A DNA stretch of 21,431 bases from IMG/VR virus record IMGVR_UViG_3300037493_002390, positions 1-21,431 of that record; one strand, 5' to 3'. Below, piece after piece: positions 6,955-12,085 of the stretch. Under the pieces are notes generated by a model. It was not told the DNA's origin, did no database searches, and was given only the letters and a program-made list of their open reading frames with translations. The stretch's first letter is position 1. The number at the start of each line of letters is the position of its first letter. Position numbers and translations under genes: made by a program. The stretch comes from a virus.

Positions 6955-7436
6955 TTTACTTGCAGATTTTGCTTTTCAATAATAGTAGCACCCTCAACTA
7001 TCACACCGCTTTCAATATCGCTTTTAATCGCTGTTTTGTTTACCGTTGGTTTATAGTCAAAGTATTTAGCATCAAGTAAACTTTCATCGCTAATATGTAC
7101 CGACTTTGATGAACGGAAAGACATTTTAACTAATGGCGTTTTAACTTCGCTCAATTCGTACTTTTGCATGGCAAAACCAATCGTTTCTTTTAGTTTAGCA
7201 GTTGCACTATCAATGCCGTCTTTCATTGCCTTTAATCGCTTTATTTCAGCGTCAATAGCTTTGCTGTCTGCTTCGTTGGATAGTATCACCAATCCGTAAT
7301 TAGCCGATTTCTCGGCTAACTCGGTTTGAGTGATTGCTAACTTATTAAACAATTCGTCTGATATTTCGCCTTGTGATGCGATTAGTTCATCATTGATGGC
7401 TTGTAACTCTTGGTCAATGTGGTATAAATTTCTCAT
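6951..7436 (-). CDS. Siphovirus Gp157-like protein (161 aa)
   Basis: The layout matches the Gp157 family (PF05565): a long N-terminal coiled-coil helix (about residues 8-95, with KAIDAEIKRLKAMKDGIDSA) followed by a small beta-rich tail. The tail includes FRSSKSVHISDESLLDAKYFDYKP and a DIESGVIVEGATI segment. Gp157 was first linked to phage resistance in Streptococcus thermophilus; it usually sits beside ERF or RecT annealing proteins, so a recombination accessory role is inferred. It is coupled by ATGA to the genes on both sides, although the HNH gene now separates it from ERF. Confidence 0.85.
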   Translation of the reverse strand: MRNLYHIDQELQAINDELIASQGEISDELFNKLAITQTELAEKSANYGLVILSNEADSKAIDAEIKRLKAMKDGIDSATAKLKETIGFAMQKYELSEVKTPLVKMSFRSSKSVHISDESLLDAKYFDYKPTVNKTAIKSDIESGVIVEGATIIEKQNLQVK

Positions 7437-7900
7437 AGTTCTTTAGTTATTCTAGTTCTTTGCTTTTTTCTTTTTATTAAACTTACATTAAATTCACTTA
7501 TTCCGTACTCAATAGCTATTTCTTTGTTTTTTTTCGTTGAATAAAATATTTCAATAGTTTGCTCATCTGTTATTTTGCTGTGACCATGATTAACGCCTAT
7601 TGCTTTATTTGCTCTACCTCGCTTAAACATATCATCTATGTTATCTTTTTGAGTTCCCAACTCTAAATGCAATGGATTTATGCATTGCTTATTATCGCAC
7701 TTGTGTCTAACTACAAGTCCATCTGGTATTTTCCCATTATTCAAATAATATTCAGAATAGACTATCCTACTAATTTTTAGAGTTTTGTTGTTAACCTTTT
7801 TTCTGGGATAACCACCGTCTGATTTGTGAGAATTGCAATTATGACATCCGTTGTCATCAATTAAATAAGTAATAGGTTTACTGCTCCAATGATTTTTCAT
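7433..7900 (-). CDS. HNH homing endonuclease with C-terminal helix-turn-helix (155 aa)
   Basis: The zinc-binding HNH core is clear: CHNC near residue 19-22, a KISRIVYSEYYLNNGKIP scaffold, VVRHKCDNKQCINPLHLELG (about 63-82) and TQKDNIDDM. The C-terminus (HSKITDEQTIEIFYSTKKNKEIAIEYGISEFNVSLIKRKK) is a repeat-type helix-turn-helix used by phage homing endonucleases for target binding. It probably makes site-specific cuts that spread the gene. It lies between ERF and Gp157, which are normally neighbours, so it is likely an intruder. The ATG lies only 2-3 nt beyond the U-tract hairpin at 7903-7967. Confidence 0.9.
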   Translation of the reverse strand: MKNHWSSKPITYLIDDNGCHNCNSHKSDGGYPRKKVNNKTLKISRIVYSEYYLNNGKIPDGLVVRHKCDNKQCINPLHLELGTQKDNIDDMFKRGRANKAIGVNHGHSKITDEQTIEIFYSTKKNKEIAIEYGISEFNVSLIKRKKQRTRITKEL

Positions 7901-7902
7901 GT

Positions 7903-8014
7903 TTTAAAAAGCCGAGCGCAGAAGGCTTATCAACAGACCCAAGAAGGAAAGTTGCAACTGCACTCGGTATATTTTTAGTATGAATAATATAGGACATGGT
8001 GTCTGTGATAAGCG
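7903..8014 (-). ncRNA. Structured RNA or attenuator leader of about 110 nt ending in a U-tract hairpin
   Basis: The predicted transcript begins near 8014, just after a consensus promoter. Arm A (8001-8013, read leftward GCTTATCACAGAC) pairs with A' (7925-7938, 7+6 bp with one bulged base). Arm B (7958-7967) pairs with B' (7912-7921), 10 bp with one G-U pair, followed by five U (7910-7906), an intrinsic terminator form. The order A-B-A'-B' means the two helices form a pseudoknot or exclude each other. No ORF uses this region. It is either a free small RNA or a regulated leader of the HNH/Gp157 operon. I cannot match it to a known RNA family. Confidence 0.6.
7906..7967 (-). terminator. Rho-independent terminator-like hairpin before the HNH gene
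   Basis: Stem CCGAGTGCAG / CTGCGCTCGG (one G-U pair) encloses a 36-nt loop and is followed by TTTTT on the minus strand. Its loop contains the A' arm of the interleaved helix, so terminator strength may depend on RNA folding. Confidence 0.6.
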
Positions 8015-8017
8015 ATA

Positions 8018-8049
8018 CAAACATATAAAAAATCTATTAATTCTACAAA
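8018..8049 (-). promoter_or_regulatory. Consensus Bacteroidota promoter downstream of ERF
   Basis: TTTG (8046-8049), a 20-bp spacer and TATGTTTG (8018-8025) match the TTTG/TAnnTTTG pair fully. It sits in the non-coding gap immediately after the ERF stop and would start transcription near 8011-8014, exactly at the first arm of the structured RNA. Confidence 0.65.
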
Positions 8050-8059
8050 ATAAATCTCA

Positions 8060-8611
8060 TTATTTCTTAACTTTTAGGTTCAACAATTCATTTTCCATTG
8101 GTTCAAGTAACTGGAACTTTGCTTTCACTTGGTCAATCGTTGCTTTGCCTTGTAGTAAAGCGTTGGTTACGTTGGTGAACTCAATCGTCCCACGTTCTAA
8201 AAATGGTTTTGTAACTGGTTTAGATGGTTGCTGTGCCATATTGTTACTATCTGCATCTGCTTCTGTTTCATCAATTAGGAATAAACCGTTTAAAGCGTAC
8301 TTTCTTGCATAGCTTGACGCTGTGCCAGTACATTGTTCTGCGCTCATGCCTTTGTGTTCGGATAGTTCCGCAAAGCCAGTAACTGATAATTCCGTTTCTT
8401 CGTTCTGAATAGTAGCAGTTGCCACTAAATACAACTTACTTCCAATGGCTTGGATGCTATCGGTTAGCGTTAGTAGACATTCGTGCTTTAGTAGAATAGG
8501 CTTCACGGCTTCCAGTATATCCTCTGCTGACCTGTACTTGTAATTACCGAATTTGTTGACGTTGCCCTTTGGGACTTTGAGTTCGTTTTGGATTTGGATT
8601 AACTTTTTCAT
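8060..8611 (-). CDS. erf: ERF family single-strand annealing recombinase (183 aa)
   Basis: Residues 1-115 match the ERF family (PF04404): IQNELKVPKGNVNKFGNYKYRSAEDILEAVKPIL, then TATIQNEETELSVTGFAE, then a Gly/Ala loop GTASSYARKYALNGLFLIDE. ERF proteins (P22 Erf as the founder) coat single strands and anneal complementary phage DNA, circularising or recombining genomes. The C-terminal 60 residues are a variable Gln/Pro-rich tail. The leader contains AACCAAACCAAATACTATG with no Shine-Dalgarno site. An SSB-like gene precedes it and Gp157 follows after the HNH gene, the usual annealing module. Confidence 0.92.
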   Translation of the reverse strand: MKKLIQIQNELKVPKGNVNKFGNYKYRSAEDILEAVKPILLKHECLLTLTDSIQAIGSKLYLVATATIQNEETELSVTGFAELSEHKGMSAEQCTGTASSYARKYALNGLFLIDETEADADSNNMAQQPSKPVTKPFLERGTIEFTNVTNALLQGKATIDQVKAKFQLLEPMENELLNLKVKK

Positions 8612-8636
8612 AGTATTTGGTTTGGTTGGTTAATAA

Positions 8637-8915
8637 TTAAAATGGCGGTTCATTCAAAAAGTCTGCATTGCCGTTTGCTGTGTTATCTTGTTGTGGCTTT
8701 GGTTGCCACTCATTTAACACCGCATAATGTGTATTACCGTTCTTGTCTGCTTCTTTACGTCTAAGCAAATCAATGTTCACATAGCCTTTGGCGTTCGTGT
8801 GTTTGTTTAGTTCTTCGATTAATGTTTTAGCGTTGATTGATACGCTCACCACTTCACCGAAAGTAGTTTGTTTTGACTTAATGAATAAGCCGTTGATGTA
8901 AGTCTTGTTTGACAT
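8637..8915 (-). CDS. Putative single-stranded DNA-binding protein, small (92 aa)
   Basis: The N-terminal 70 residues are beta-rich (FIKSKQTTFGEVVSVSINAKTLIEEL, NIDLLRRKE) and the protein ends in a Gln/Asn-rich linker with an acidic-aromatic tip, DFLNEPPF, like the C-terminal hook of SSB proteins that recruits replication partners. It is shorter than a canonical OB-fold SSB (about 110 residues before the tail), so the fold is inferred. Its place directly before ERF fits an annealing module. The start is the ATG at 8915 with an A-rich leader. Confidence 0.6.
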   Translation of the reverse strand: MSNKTYINGLFIKSKQTTFGEVVSVSINAKTLIEELNKHTNAKGYVNIDLLRRKEADKNGNTHYAVLNEWQPKPQQDNTANGNADFLNEPPF

Positions 8916-8926
8916 TTGTTTATGGT

Positions 8927-9142
8927 TTAATTGTTAAAAAAGAAATCGAATTGACCGTAGTAGAAATCAACTGCAATTCTTACGTTGTAAGATTTTGCTT
9001 TATTGATTATATCGTTTAAACTGTACGAACTTACCCACGTGCCGTTTTTCGGTTTGGCGTAGTAAAATTCAACATTTGAGCAGCTTACTATTGGCGTAAA
9101 TTTATCGCCTAGTATTTCTTGAATGATTTGTAGTTTGTTCAT
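8927..9142 (-). CDS. Hypothetical small protein (71 aa)
   Basis: Not recognised. The protein starts MNKLQIIQEILGDKFTPIVSC and has alternating beta-type segments with many aromatics (VEFYYAKPKNGTWVSSYSL, VAVDFYYGQFDFFF-like end). The ATG at 9142 is preferred over 9166 because it carries the shared AAACCAAACCACTATG leader and lies just after a putative promoter. A candidate binding or regulatory protein of the early region; function unknown. Confidence 0.55.
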   Translation of the reverse strand: MNKLQIIQEILGDKFTPIVSCSNVEFYYAKPKNGTWVSSYSLNDIINKAKSYNVRIAVDFYYGQFDFFFNN

Positions 9143-9163
9143 AGTGGTTTGGTTTAGTTGATG

Positions 9164-9171
9164 CAAAAATA
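9164..9171 (-). promoter_or_regulatory. Weak promoter candidate (-7 element only)
   Basis: Minus-strand TATTTTTG matches TAnnTTTG 22-29 bp upstream of the ATG at 9142. The -33 region is A/T-rich without TTTG. The spacer 9172-9285 otherwise holds only a 20-codon open frame (9212-9274) that I do not call a gene. Confidence 0.3.
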
Positions 9172-9285
9172 TAAAAATAAATTAAAAGTGAAGTTTTTTT
9201 AAACTTTATTTTTAGAACGGACAAAATTCTTTTGGGATTAATTCGATTTGGGTTTTGAGTTCATCTAGTTGCACATATCTAAGAG

Positions 9286-9453
9286 TTATGCGTCACCTTT
9301 CAGACGCTCCGAAACATAATCCTTAACCATTTTCTTAATCGGTTCGACAAATTCTAATCGGACACGAAATGCAATAGTTTTAGTTTCGTATGGTGCTTTT
9401 TTACGACCAGAGAGGGGGCGTTTTCCCCCTCTCGTTTCTTTCTTCTTTTTCAT
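9286..9453 (-). CDS. Small basic ribbon-helix-helix-like protein (55 aa)
   Basis: Starting at the ATG that overlaps the upstream stop (TAATG at 9451-9455), the protein reads MKKKKETRGGKRPLSGRKKA and then YETKTIAFRVRLEFVEPIKKMVKDYVSERL. The second part has the strand-helix-helix pattern (T-x-A-F-R-V followed by an amphipathic helix) of ribbon-helix-helix DNA-binding proteins. The longer frame to 9597 is an overprint on the upstream gene. It is likely a dimeric DNA-binding regulator. Codons 8-15 form a GC-rich hairpin that is unusual for this AT-rich sequence. Confidence 0.55.
   Translation of the reverse strand: MKKKKETRGGKRPLSGRKKAPYETKTIAFRVRLEFVEPIKKMVKDYVSERLKGDA
9410..9433. other. GC-rich hairpin inside the start of the RHH-like gene
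   Basis: GAGAGGGGG (9410-9418) and CCCCCTCTC (9425-9433) form a perfect 9-bp stem with a 6-nt loop. It covers nucleotides 21-44 of the coding sequence. On the plus strand it is followed by a T/C-rich run (9434-9450), a terminator-like arrangement for antisense transcripts. Confidence 0.5.
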
Positions 9454-9707
9454 TATTTTAGTATGCATACTAATCTTGATTTTGTCATTTTTCTTTCTCC
9501 TACATAAGAAGCACCAACTTCTTTTTCTTTTATAGTTATTGTTTTTGGTGTTTCGTTTATTATTTCTAAAACTTCTCCTTTGCTTCCGAAATTCCACATT
9601 AAAATATCTCCTTTTTTGATTTCACTTGCAGGAGTTCCTAAGACGTTACCAATAGACTGTAATCTCATTGCGTTTGTTGCTGTTTCGTTTACTAAAGTGT
9701 ATTTCAT
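9453..9707 (-). CDS. Hypothetical small beta-rich protein (84 aa)
   Basis: Not recognised by name. The core KKGDILMWNFGSKGEVLEIINETPKTITIKEK followed by ERKMTKSRLVCIL looks like a small SH3/beta-barrel domain; similar short proteins occur in many phages as early genes of unknown role. It is the first gene after the consensus promoter at 9748-9778 and is coupled to the RHH-like gene by TAATG. The leader is A/T-rich without the CCAAAC motif. Confidence 0.6.
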   Translation of the reverse strand: MKYTLVNETATNAMRLQSIGNVLGTPASEIKKGDILMWNFGSKGEVLEIINETPKTITIKEKEVGASYVGERKMTKSRLVCILK

Positions 9708-9747
9708 TTTTTTATTTTTTAAATTGTTATTTGCTTAATTGCTGATA

Positions 9748-9778
9748 CAAATATACAACCCTTTTTGATAACTGCAAA
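9748..9778 (-). promoter_or_regulatory. Consensus Bacteroidota promoter
   Basis: TTTG (9775-9778), a 19-bp spacer and TATATTTG (9748-9755) match the consensus completely on the minus strand. The predicted start near 9743 gives a leader of about 36 nt before the ATG at 9707. Confidence 0.75.
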
Positions 9779-9856
9779 CTTATTTCAAAGTATTTTTGAT
9801 TTATTTTTAAAATAGTTTCTAACTTACTGAAAATCAACACGAAAAAATAAGGCGAA

Positions 9857-9986
9857 CGCATAACAAAGTATTGGCAAAAAAGCGGTTTTAGTGCTTCGTA
9901 TGAACATTTGTAGTAGCATCAACATTGATACTTCGTATAAAATTTAGTGGTAAAAGTCCGCTTCTTCGCCAATACAAACCGTTAGC
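9857..9986. repeat. Long imperfect inverted-repeat element (about 130 bp)
   Basis: Nested arms pair: GTATTGGC 9868-9875 with GCCAATAC 9968-9975, AAGCGG 9880-9885 with CCGCTT 9958-9963, and TTTTA 9886-9890 with TAAAA 9951-9955. Flanks GCATAAC (9858-9864) and GTTAGC (9981-9986) are near-inverted. A direct repeat CTTCGTAT lies at 9894-9901 and 9931-9938. No gene lies inside. The layout resembles interspersed intergenic palindromes I recall from Bacteroidota chromosomes, but no second copy is in this window. The right edge overlaps the stop codon of the 85-residue gene. Confidence 0.55.
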
Positions 9987-10239
9987 AATCATACTCCCTC
10001 AATGTCATTCGTCCGTTCTTAATAAAGAAAATCTGTTGGCGTTCTTCCGCTATGTCATCGCTATCTTTGCCGTTCTCAATCGCTTCTTCAACTTGCTTTA
10101 ATTCCGATGGACTTTTGACTTCTGAGATGGTTTCATCTTGTAACCACTTGGTAACGTTGTGCAAGAATAGTCCTTTATCGTGTACTTCGTACCATCCGCA
10201 GTAAAGGTTTCCGTTTAGTTCGATTTCAAATTTTTTCAT
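9982..10239 (-). CDS. Hypothetical protein (85 aa)
   Basis: Not recognised. The first 35 residues (KKFEIELNGNLYCGWYEVHDKGLFLHNVTKWL) look like a beta-sheet domain; a charged helix (SPSELKQVEEAIENGKDSDD) and a short strand-rich end (QQIFFIKNGRMTLREYDC) follow. It has the shared AAACCAAACTATG leader. Its stop codon (9982-9984) lies inside the right flank of the inverted-repeat element, so the end of the gene may have been set by that element. Confidence 0.55.
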   Translation of the reverse strand: MKKFEIELNGNLYCGWYEVHDKGLFLHNVTKWLQDETISEVKSPSELKQVEEAIENGKDSDDIAEERQQIFFIKNGRMTLREYDC

Positions 10240-10304
10240 AGTTTGGTTTATTTGTTTAGTTTTGCATTAATACTTTTTTTCATAGGGTATTTGGTTAAGA
10301 ATTT

Positions 10305-10329
10305 GGGCGGCTGGTTACCGCCCTTTTTT
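10305..10329 (+). terminator. Plus-strand intrinsic terminator-like hairpin
   Basis: GGGCGG (10305-10310) and CCGCCC (10318-10323) make a perfect 6-bp GC stem with a 7-nt loop, followed by six T on the plus strand. Read leftward there is no U-tract after the stem, yet all nearby genes run leftward. It may block antisense transcription, or act as a weak two-way terminator at the end of the 40-residue gene. Confidence 0.5.
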
Positions 10330-10450
10330 ATATGCCTTTCAGCCAACAAAGCAAAGCAATTCCTCCGCTTGTTACTGCGGCATAAATAAGTAATTGAATG
10401 ACTAGATTAACCTCGTTCCAATTCTTTAGGATGTGCAGGATAAACTTCAT
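10328..10450 (-). CDS. Single-pass membrane peptide (40 aa)
   Basis: The frame begins at the ATG at 10448-10450, which overlaps the stop of the upstream gene by 4 nt (ATGA). It encodes MKFILHILKNWNEV then a hydrophobic helix of about 20 residues (NLVIQLLIYAAVTSGGIALL) and a short CWLKGI tail. The coupling and the clear membrane segment support a real gene despite its size. Possible roles are superinfection exclusion or a membrane-active toxin-like peptide; nothing in the sequence decides. The hairpin at 10305-10323 lies just after its stop. Confidence 0.5.
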   Translation of the reverse strand: MKFILHILKNWNEVNLVIQLLIYAAVTSGGIALLCWLKGI

Positions 10451-10659
10451 AGCTTTGATTTTTTAAAGTTATCTAAAATCTCCATCGCTGTTTTAGCACC
10501 TTGCTCCATCATTGGTAGCGTTTCGGGTAGCCATGCCTTGCCTGTACGGTGTTTCTTTGCCGCTAGTATTCGGCTATTAAAATAAGTCAAAGCCATTTCG
10601 ACTTCGCTTTCTGTTCTGTCTTTTAGGTAGCTATATGCTTCGATTGTTGTATTGCTCAT
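10447..10659 (-). CDS. Hypothetical helical protein (70 aa)
   Basis: Not recognised. From the ATG at 10659 (4-nt ATGA overlap with the HTH gene) it reads MSNTTIEAYSYLKDRTESEVEMAL and is almost wholly helical, ending KTAMEILDNFKKSKL. A start at 10686 adds nine residues but increases the overlap to 31 nt, so 10659 is preferred. It forms a coupled pair with the HTH gene before it and the membrane peptide after it. Confidence 0.55.
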   Translation of the reverse strand: MSNTTIEAYSYLKDRTESEVEMALTYFNSRILAAKKHRTGKAWLPETLPMMEQGAKTAMEILDNFKKSKL

Positions 10660-10874
10660 TTCGTAGAATTTAAAAAGTTTAGCCATGATGTTTTCGCCTC
10701 GTTTCGCATCTCAATCATTTGCTTGATTGCTTCGTGCGCTTTCTTTGTTTTGCCGTTTAGTATATTATACACGGCTGTTTCGCTTACGCCTAGTGCTTTG
10801 GCTACTTGTGCGATGGTGACGTTGTACTTTGTGAGGTCGCTCCAAAGTTCTTTCAGTTGTTTGTTAGTTAGCAT
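10656..10874 (-). CDS. Helix-turn-helix regulator (72 aa)
   Basis: Residues 15-45 (VTIAQVAKALGVSETAVYNILNGKTKKAHEAI) are a textbook helix-turn-helix: a positioning helix, the turn at LGVS and a recognition helix ETAVYNILNG. The size and form fit XRE/Cro-like small phage regulators. It has an N-terminal helix (TNKQLKELWSDL) and a C-terminal helix that could dimerise. It may repress the early promoters nearby, such as those at 11529 or 9748. The leader is AAACAAACTAAACCATG. Confidence 0.75.
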   Translation of the reverse strand: MLTNKQLKELWSDLTKYNVTIAQVAKALGVSETAVYNILNGKTKKAHEAIKQMIEMRNEAKTSWLNFLNSTK

Positions 10875-11034
10875 GGTTTAGTTTGTTTATACGATTAGAA
10901 AATAATTGCAGTTCGCGAATTGCGATTTGGTTTAGGATGTACACCCCTTGAATGTATTTGTGGTGCATCTTGTCTTTTAACGCTTGGTTTGTTAGGCGTT
11001 GCACTTTGTCACGCCTTGATTGTAGTTGGCTCAT
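10864..11034 (-). CDS. Small basic hypothetical protein (56 aa)
   Basis: The reading frame from the ATG at 11032-11034 encodes MSQLQSRRDKVQRLTNQALK, then DKMHHKYIQGVYILNQIAIR, and ends FSNRINKLNHAN. It is helical and basic. Support comes from a strong shared leader (AAACCAAAACCAAACCAAACTATG pattern) and an 11-nt overlap with the HTH gene. No family is recognised; a DNA-binding or anti-repressor-type role would fit the place but is not shown. Confidence 0.5.
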   Translation of the reverse strand: MSQLQSRRDKVQRLTNQALKDKMHHKYIQGVYILNQIAIRELQLFSNRINKLNHAN

Positions 11035-11059
11035 AGTTTGGTTTGGTTTTGGTTTATAA

Positions 11060-11200
11060 TTAGTTTCGTTCTACTGCTCTGTAATAACCGTTTGAGTATT
11101 CGCCATCAATTACTTCACTTTCCCAATTATCTGGTACTGATTGCAAAAATTGGCTTCTAGTAATTGGTTGTCCGTTGTAGTAATAGCTGTAAGTTTTCAT
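11060..11200 (-). CDS. Very small hypothetical protein (46 aa)
   Basis: The frame from the ATG at 11198-11200 encodes MKTYSYYYNGQPITRSQFLQ, then SVPDNWESEVIDGEYSNGYY and RAVERN. It is rich in tyrosine and acidic residues. Evidence for translation is the repeated AAACCAAAACC leader immediately upstream and tight spacing to the neighbours. It could be a host-takeover peptide; no family is recognised. Confidence 0.45.
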   Translation of the reverse strand: MKTYSYYYNGQPITRSQFLQSVPDNWESEVIDGEYSNGYYRAVERN

Positions 11201-11230
11201 AGGTTTGGTTTTTGGTTTTGGTTTAGTTAA

Positions 11231-11494
11231 TTATTTGATTGCTTTTAAGATTGCATTATTTATTAAATTTTCAGTAGATGGTAATAAACTAAACTGCTCT
11301 AAATCTTTTTGTACTGCAAGTAATGCTTCGAGCAATTCGGGCGCACTAGCTATCAATTGAGCGTTAGCTTCTGCCTGTTCGCTTCCTACGTCTGATGATG
11401 AAATAGAGCCTATATACATTTTGTCTGAAAATATAGAATAGTTCTTATTCTCCTTTTCTGCTGTCCATTGTCCTTGTGTGTGTTTTGTTTTCAT
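11231..11494 (-). CDS. Small phage protein with Ea22-like motif (87 aa)
   Basis: The ATG at 11494 carries the AACCAAAACAAAAACAAACCTATG-type leader; the longer frame to 11611 runs through the promoter and is rejected. The protein begins MKTKHTQGQWTAEKENKNYS and holds EANAQLIASAPELLEALLAVQ, a motif frequent in small early phage proteins of the Ea22/ninX-like type (NARLIAAAPELLEAL). Its function is unknown. It is the first gene of the early block, driven by the promoter at 11529-11536. Confidence 0.65.
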   Translation of the reverse strand: MKTKHTQGQWTAEKENKNYSIFSDKMYIGSISSSDVGSEQAEANAQLIASAPELLEALLAVQKDLEQFSLLPSTENLINNAILKAIK

Positions 11495-11528
11495 AGGTTT
11501 GTTTTTGTTTTGGTTAATAATTATAGTG

Positions 11529-11536
11529 CAAATATA
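11529..11536 (-). promoter_or_regulatory. Early promoter (-7 element)
   Basis: Minus-strand TATATTTG, followed by CA, is a perfect -7 match 35-42 bp upstream of the first early gene. The -33 position is A/T only, but a run of phased A/T tracts lies directly upstream and may act as an UP-like element. Confidence 0.6.
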
Positions 11537-11552
11537 AAAGCACTTTTTGAAT

Positions 11553-11590
11553 AAAAAAACTTTTTCTAAACTTTTTTTAAACTTTTTTTT
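11553..11590. promoter_or_regulatory. Helically phased A/T tracts upstream of the early promoter
   Basis: AAAC recurs at 11557-11560, 11568-11571 and 11579-11582, exactly 11 nt apart, each followed by a T-run. A-tract/T-tract units repeating once per helical turn bend DNA. The array lies 20-60 bp upstream of the -7 box. Confidence 0.45.
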
Positions 11591-11647
11591 CAGCAAAAAG
11601 CAATTACACAATGAAAACAGACTAAAAAAATACCCTAAAAAAAATAA

Positions 11648-12085
11648 TTATTTGGCTAAAATAACGCCAGTAACGCCCAAAATAACGCCCAAACCTACAC
11701 CACCAACGCCCCATCCAACCGACTTAATTAATGTTTTCCGCTTTTGTAGCTTTAGTTGTTTCTTCAACTCGTTTCGATTATCAATGGCAATGTCTTTAGC
11801 CAAAGTGAGTAGGCTTATTGTTTCGTCTTTTAAAGCGATAACGGTATCTAGTGAGGCAATATACCTACGTGAAGAAAAAACTACGCTATCTGCCACGCTA
11901 ATGACTTTATTCGAGTGATTTAGTTCCGCTTTGTTCCTATCGTTTAATTCGATTTGTTTAATTAAGTCTAAACGGCTTACGAGTATGCTATCTGATTTGA
12001 CTTGCCCAAATAGTTGTGAGGCTATCATCACTAACATTAAGGTTACGGTAAATAACTTTCGGTTTAACTTTGCGAAGGCTGTCAT
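11648..12085 (-). CDS. Secreted/membrane coiled-coil protein, spanin-like candidate (145 aa)
   Basis: The N-terminus MTAFAKLNRKLFTVTLMLVM and the following IASQLFGQ form a signal peptide with a basic n-region, hydrophobic core and a plausible cleavage after FGQ. A helical, charged middle (about 35-120) looks like a coiled coil. The C-terminus GWGVGGVGLGVILGVTGVILAK is a glycine-rich membrane segment. The start overlaps the upstream gene by 98 nt in another frame; the long start is favoured because it supplies the positive n-region. Position after endolysin and holin suggests a lysis accessory. There is no lipobox cysteine. Confidence 0.5.
   Translation of the reverse strand: MTAFAKLNRKLFTVTLMLVMIASQLFGQVKSDSILVSRLDLIKQIELNDRNKAELNHSNKVISVADSVVFSSRRYIASLDTVIALKDETISLLTLAKDIAIDNRNELKKQLKLQKRKTLIKSVGWGVGGVGLGVILGVTGVILAK

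Noticed and set aside
7980-8312. Plus-strand 110-codon frame opposite ERF and the structured RNA
   Set aside because: It mirrors the clearly recognised ERF coding strand; its promoter region belongs to the minus strand.
9212-9274. A 20-codon frame from a GTG (ending PKEFCPF) between two early genes
   Set aside because: It has no ATG, no shared leader and no overlap with a neighbour. It may be a remnant, but evidence is too thin.
9453-9597. The N-terminal extension of the RHH-like frame up to 9597
   Set aside because: It overprints the 84-residue gene with Arg/Lys/Asn-rich low-quality sequence, while the TAATG start at 9453 fits the local coupling.
10250-10283. An 11-codon ATG frame (MKKSINAKLNK) upstream of the 85-residue gene
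   Set aside because: Too short, within the leader, and made of common A-rich codons.
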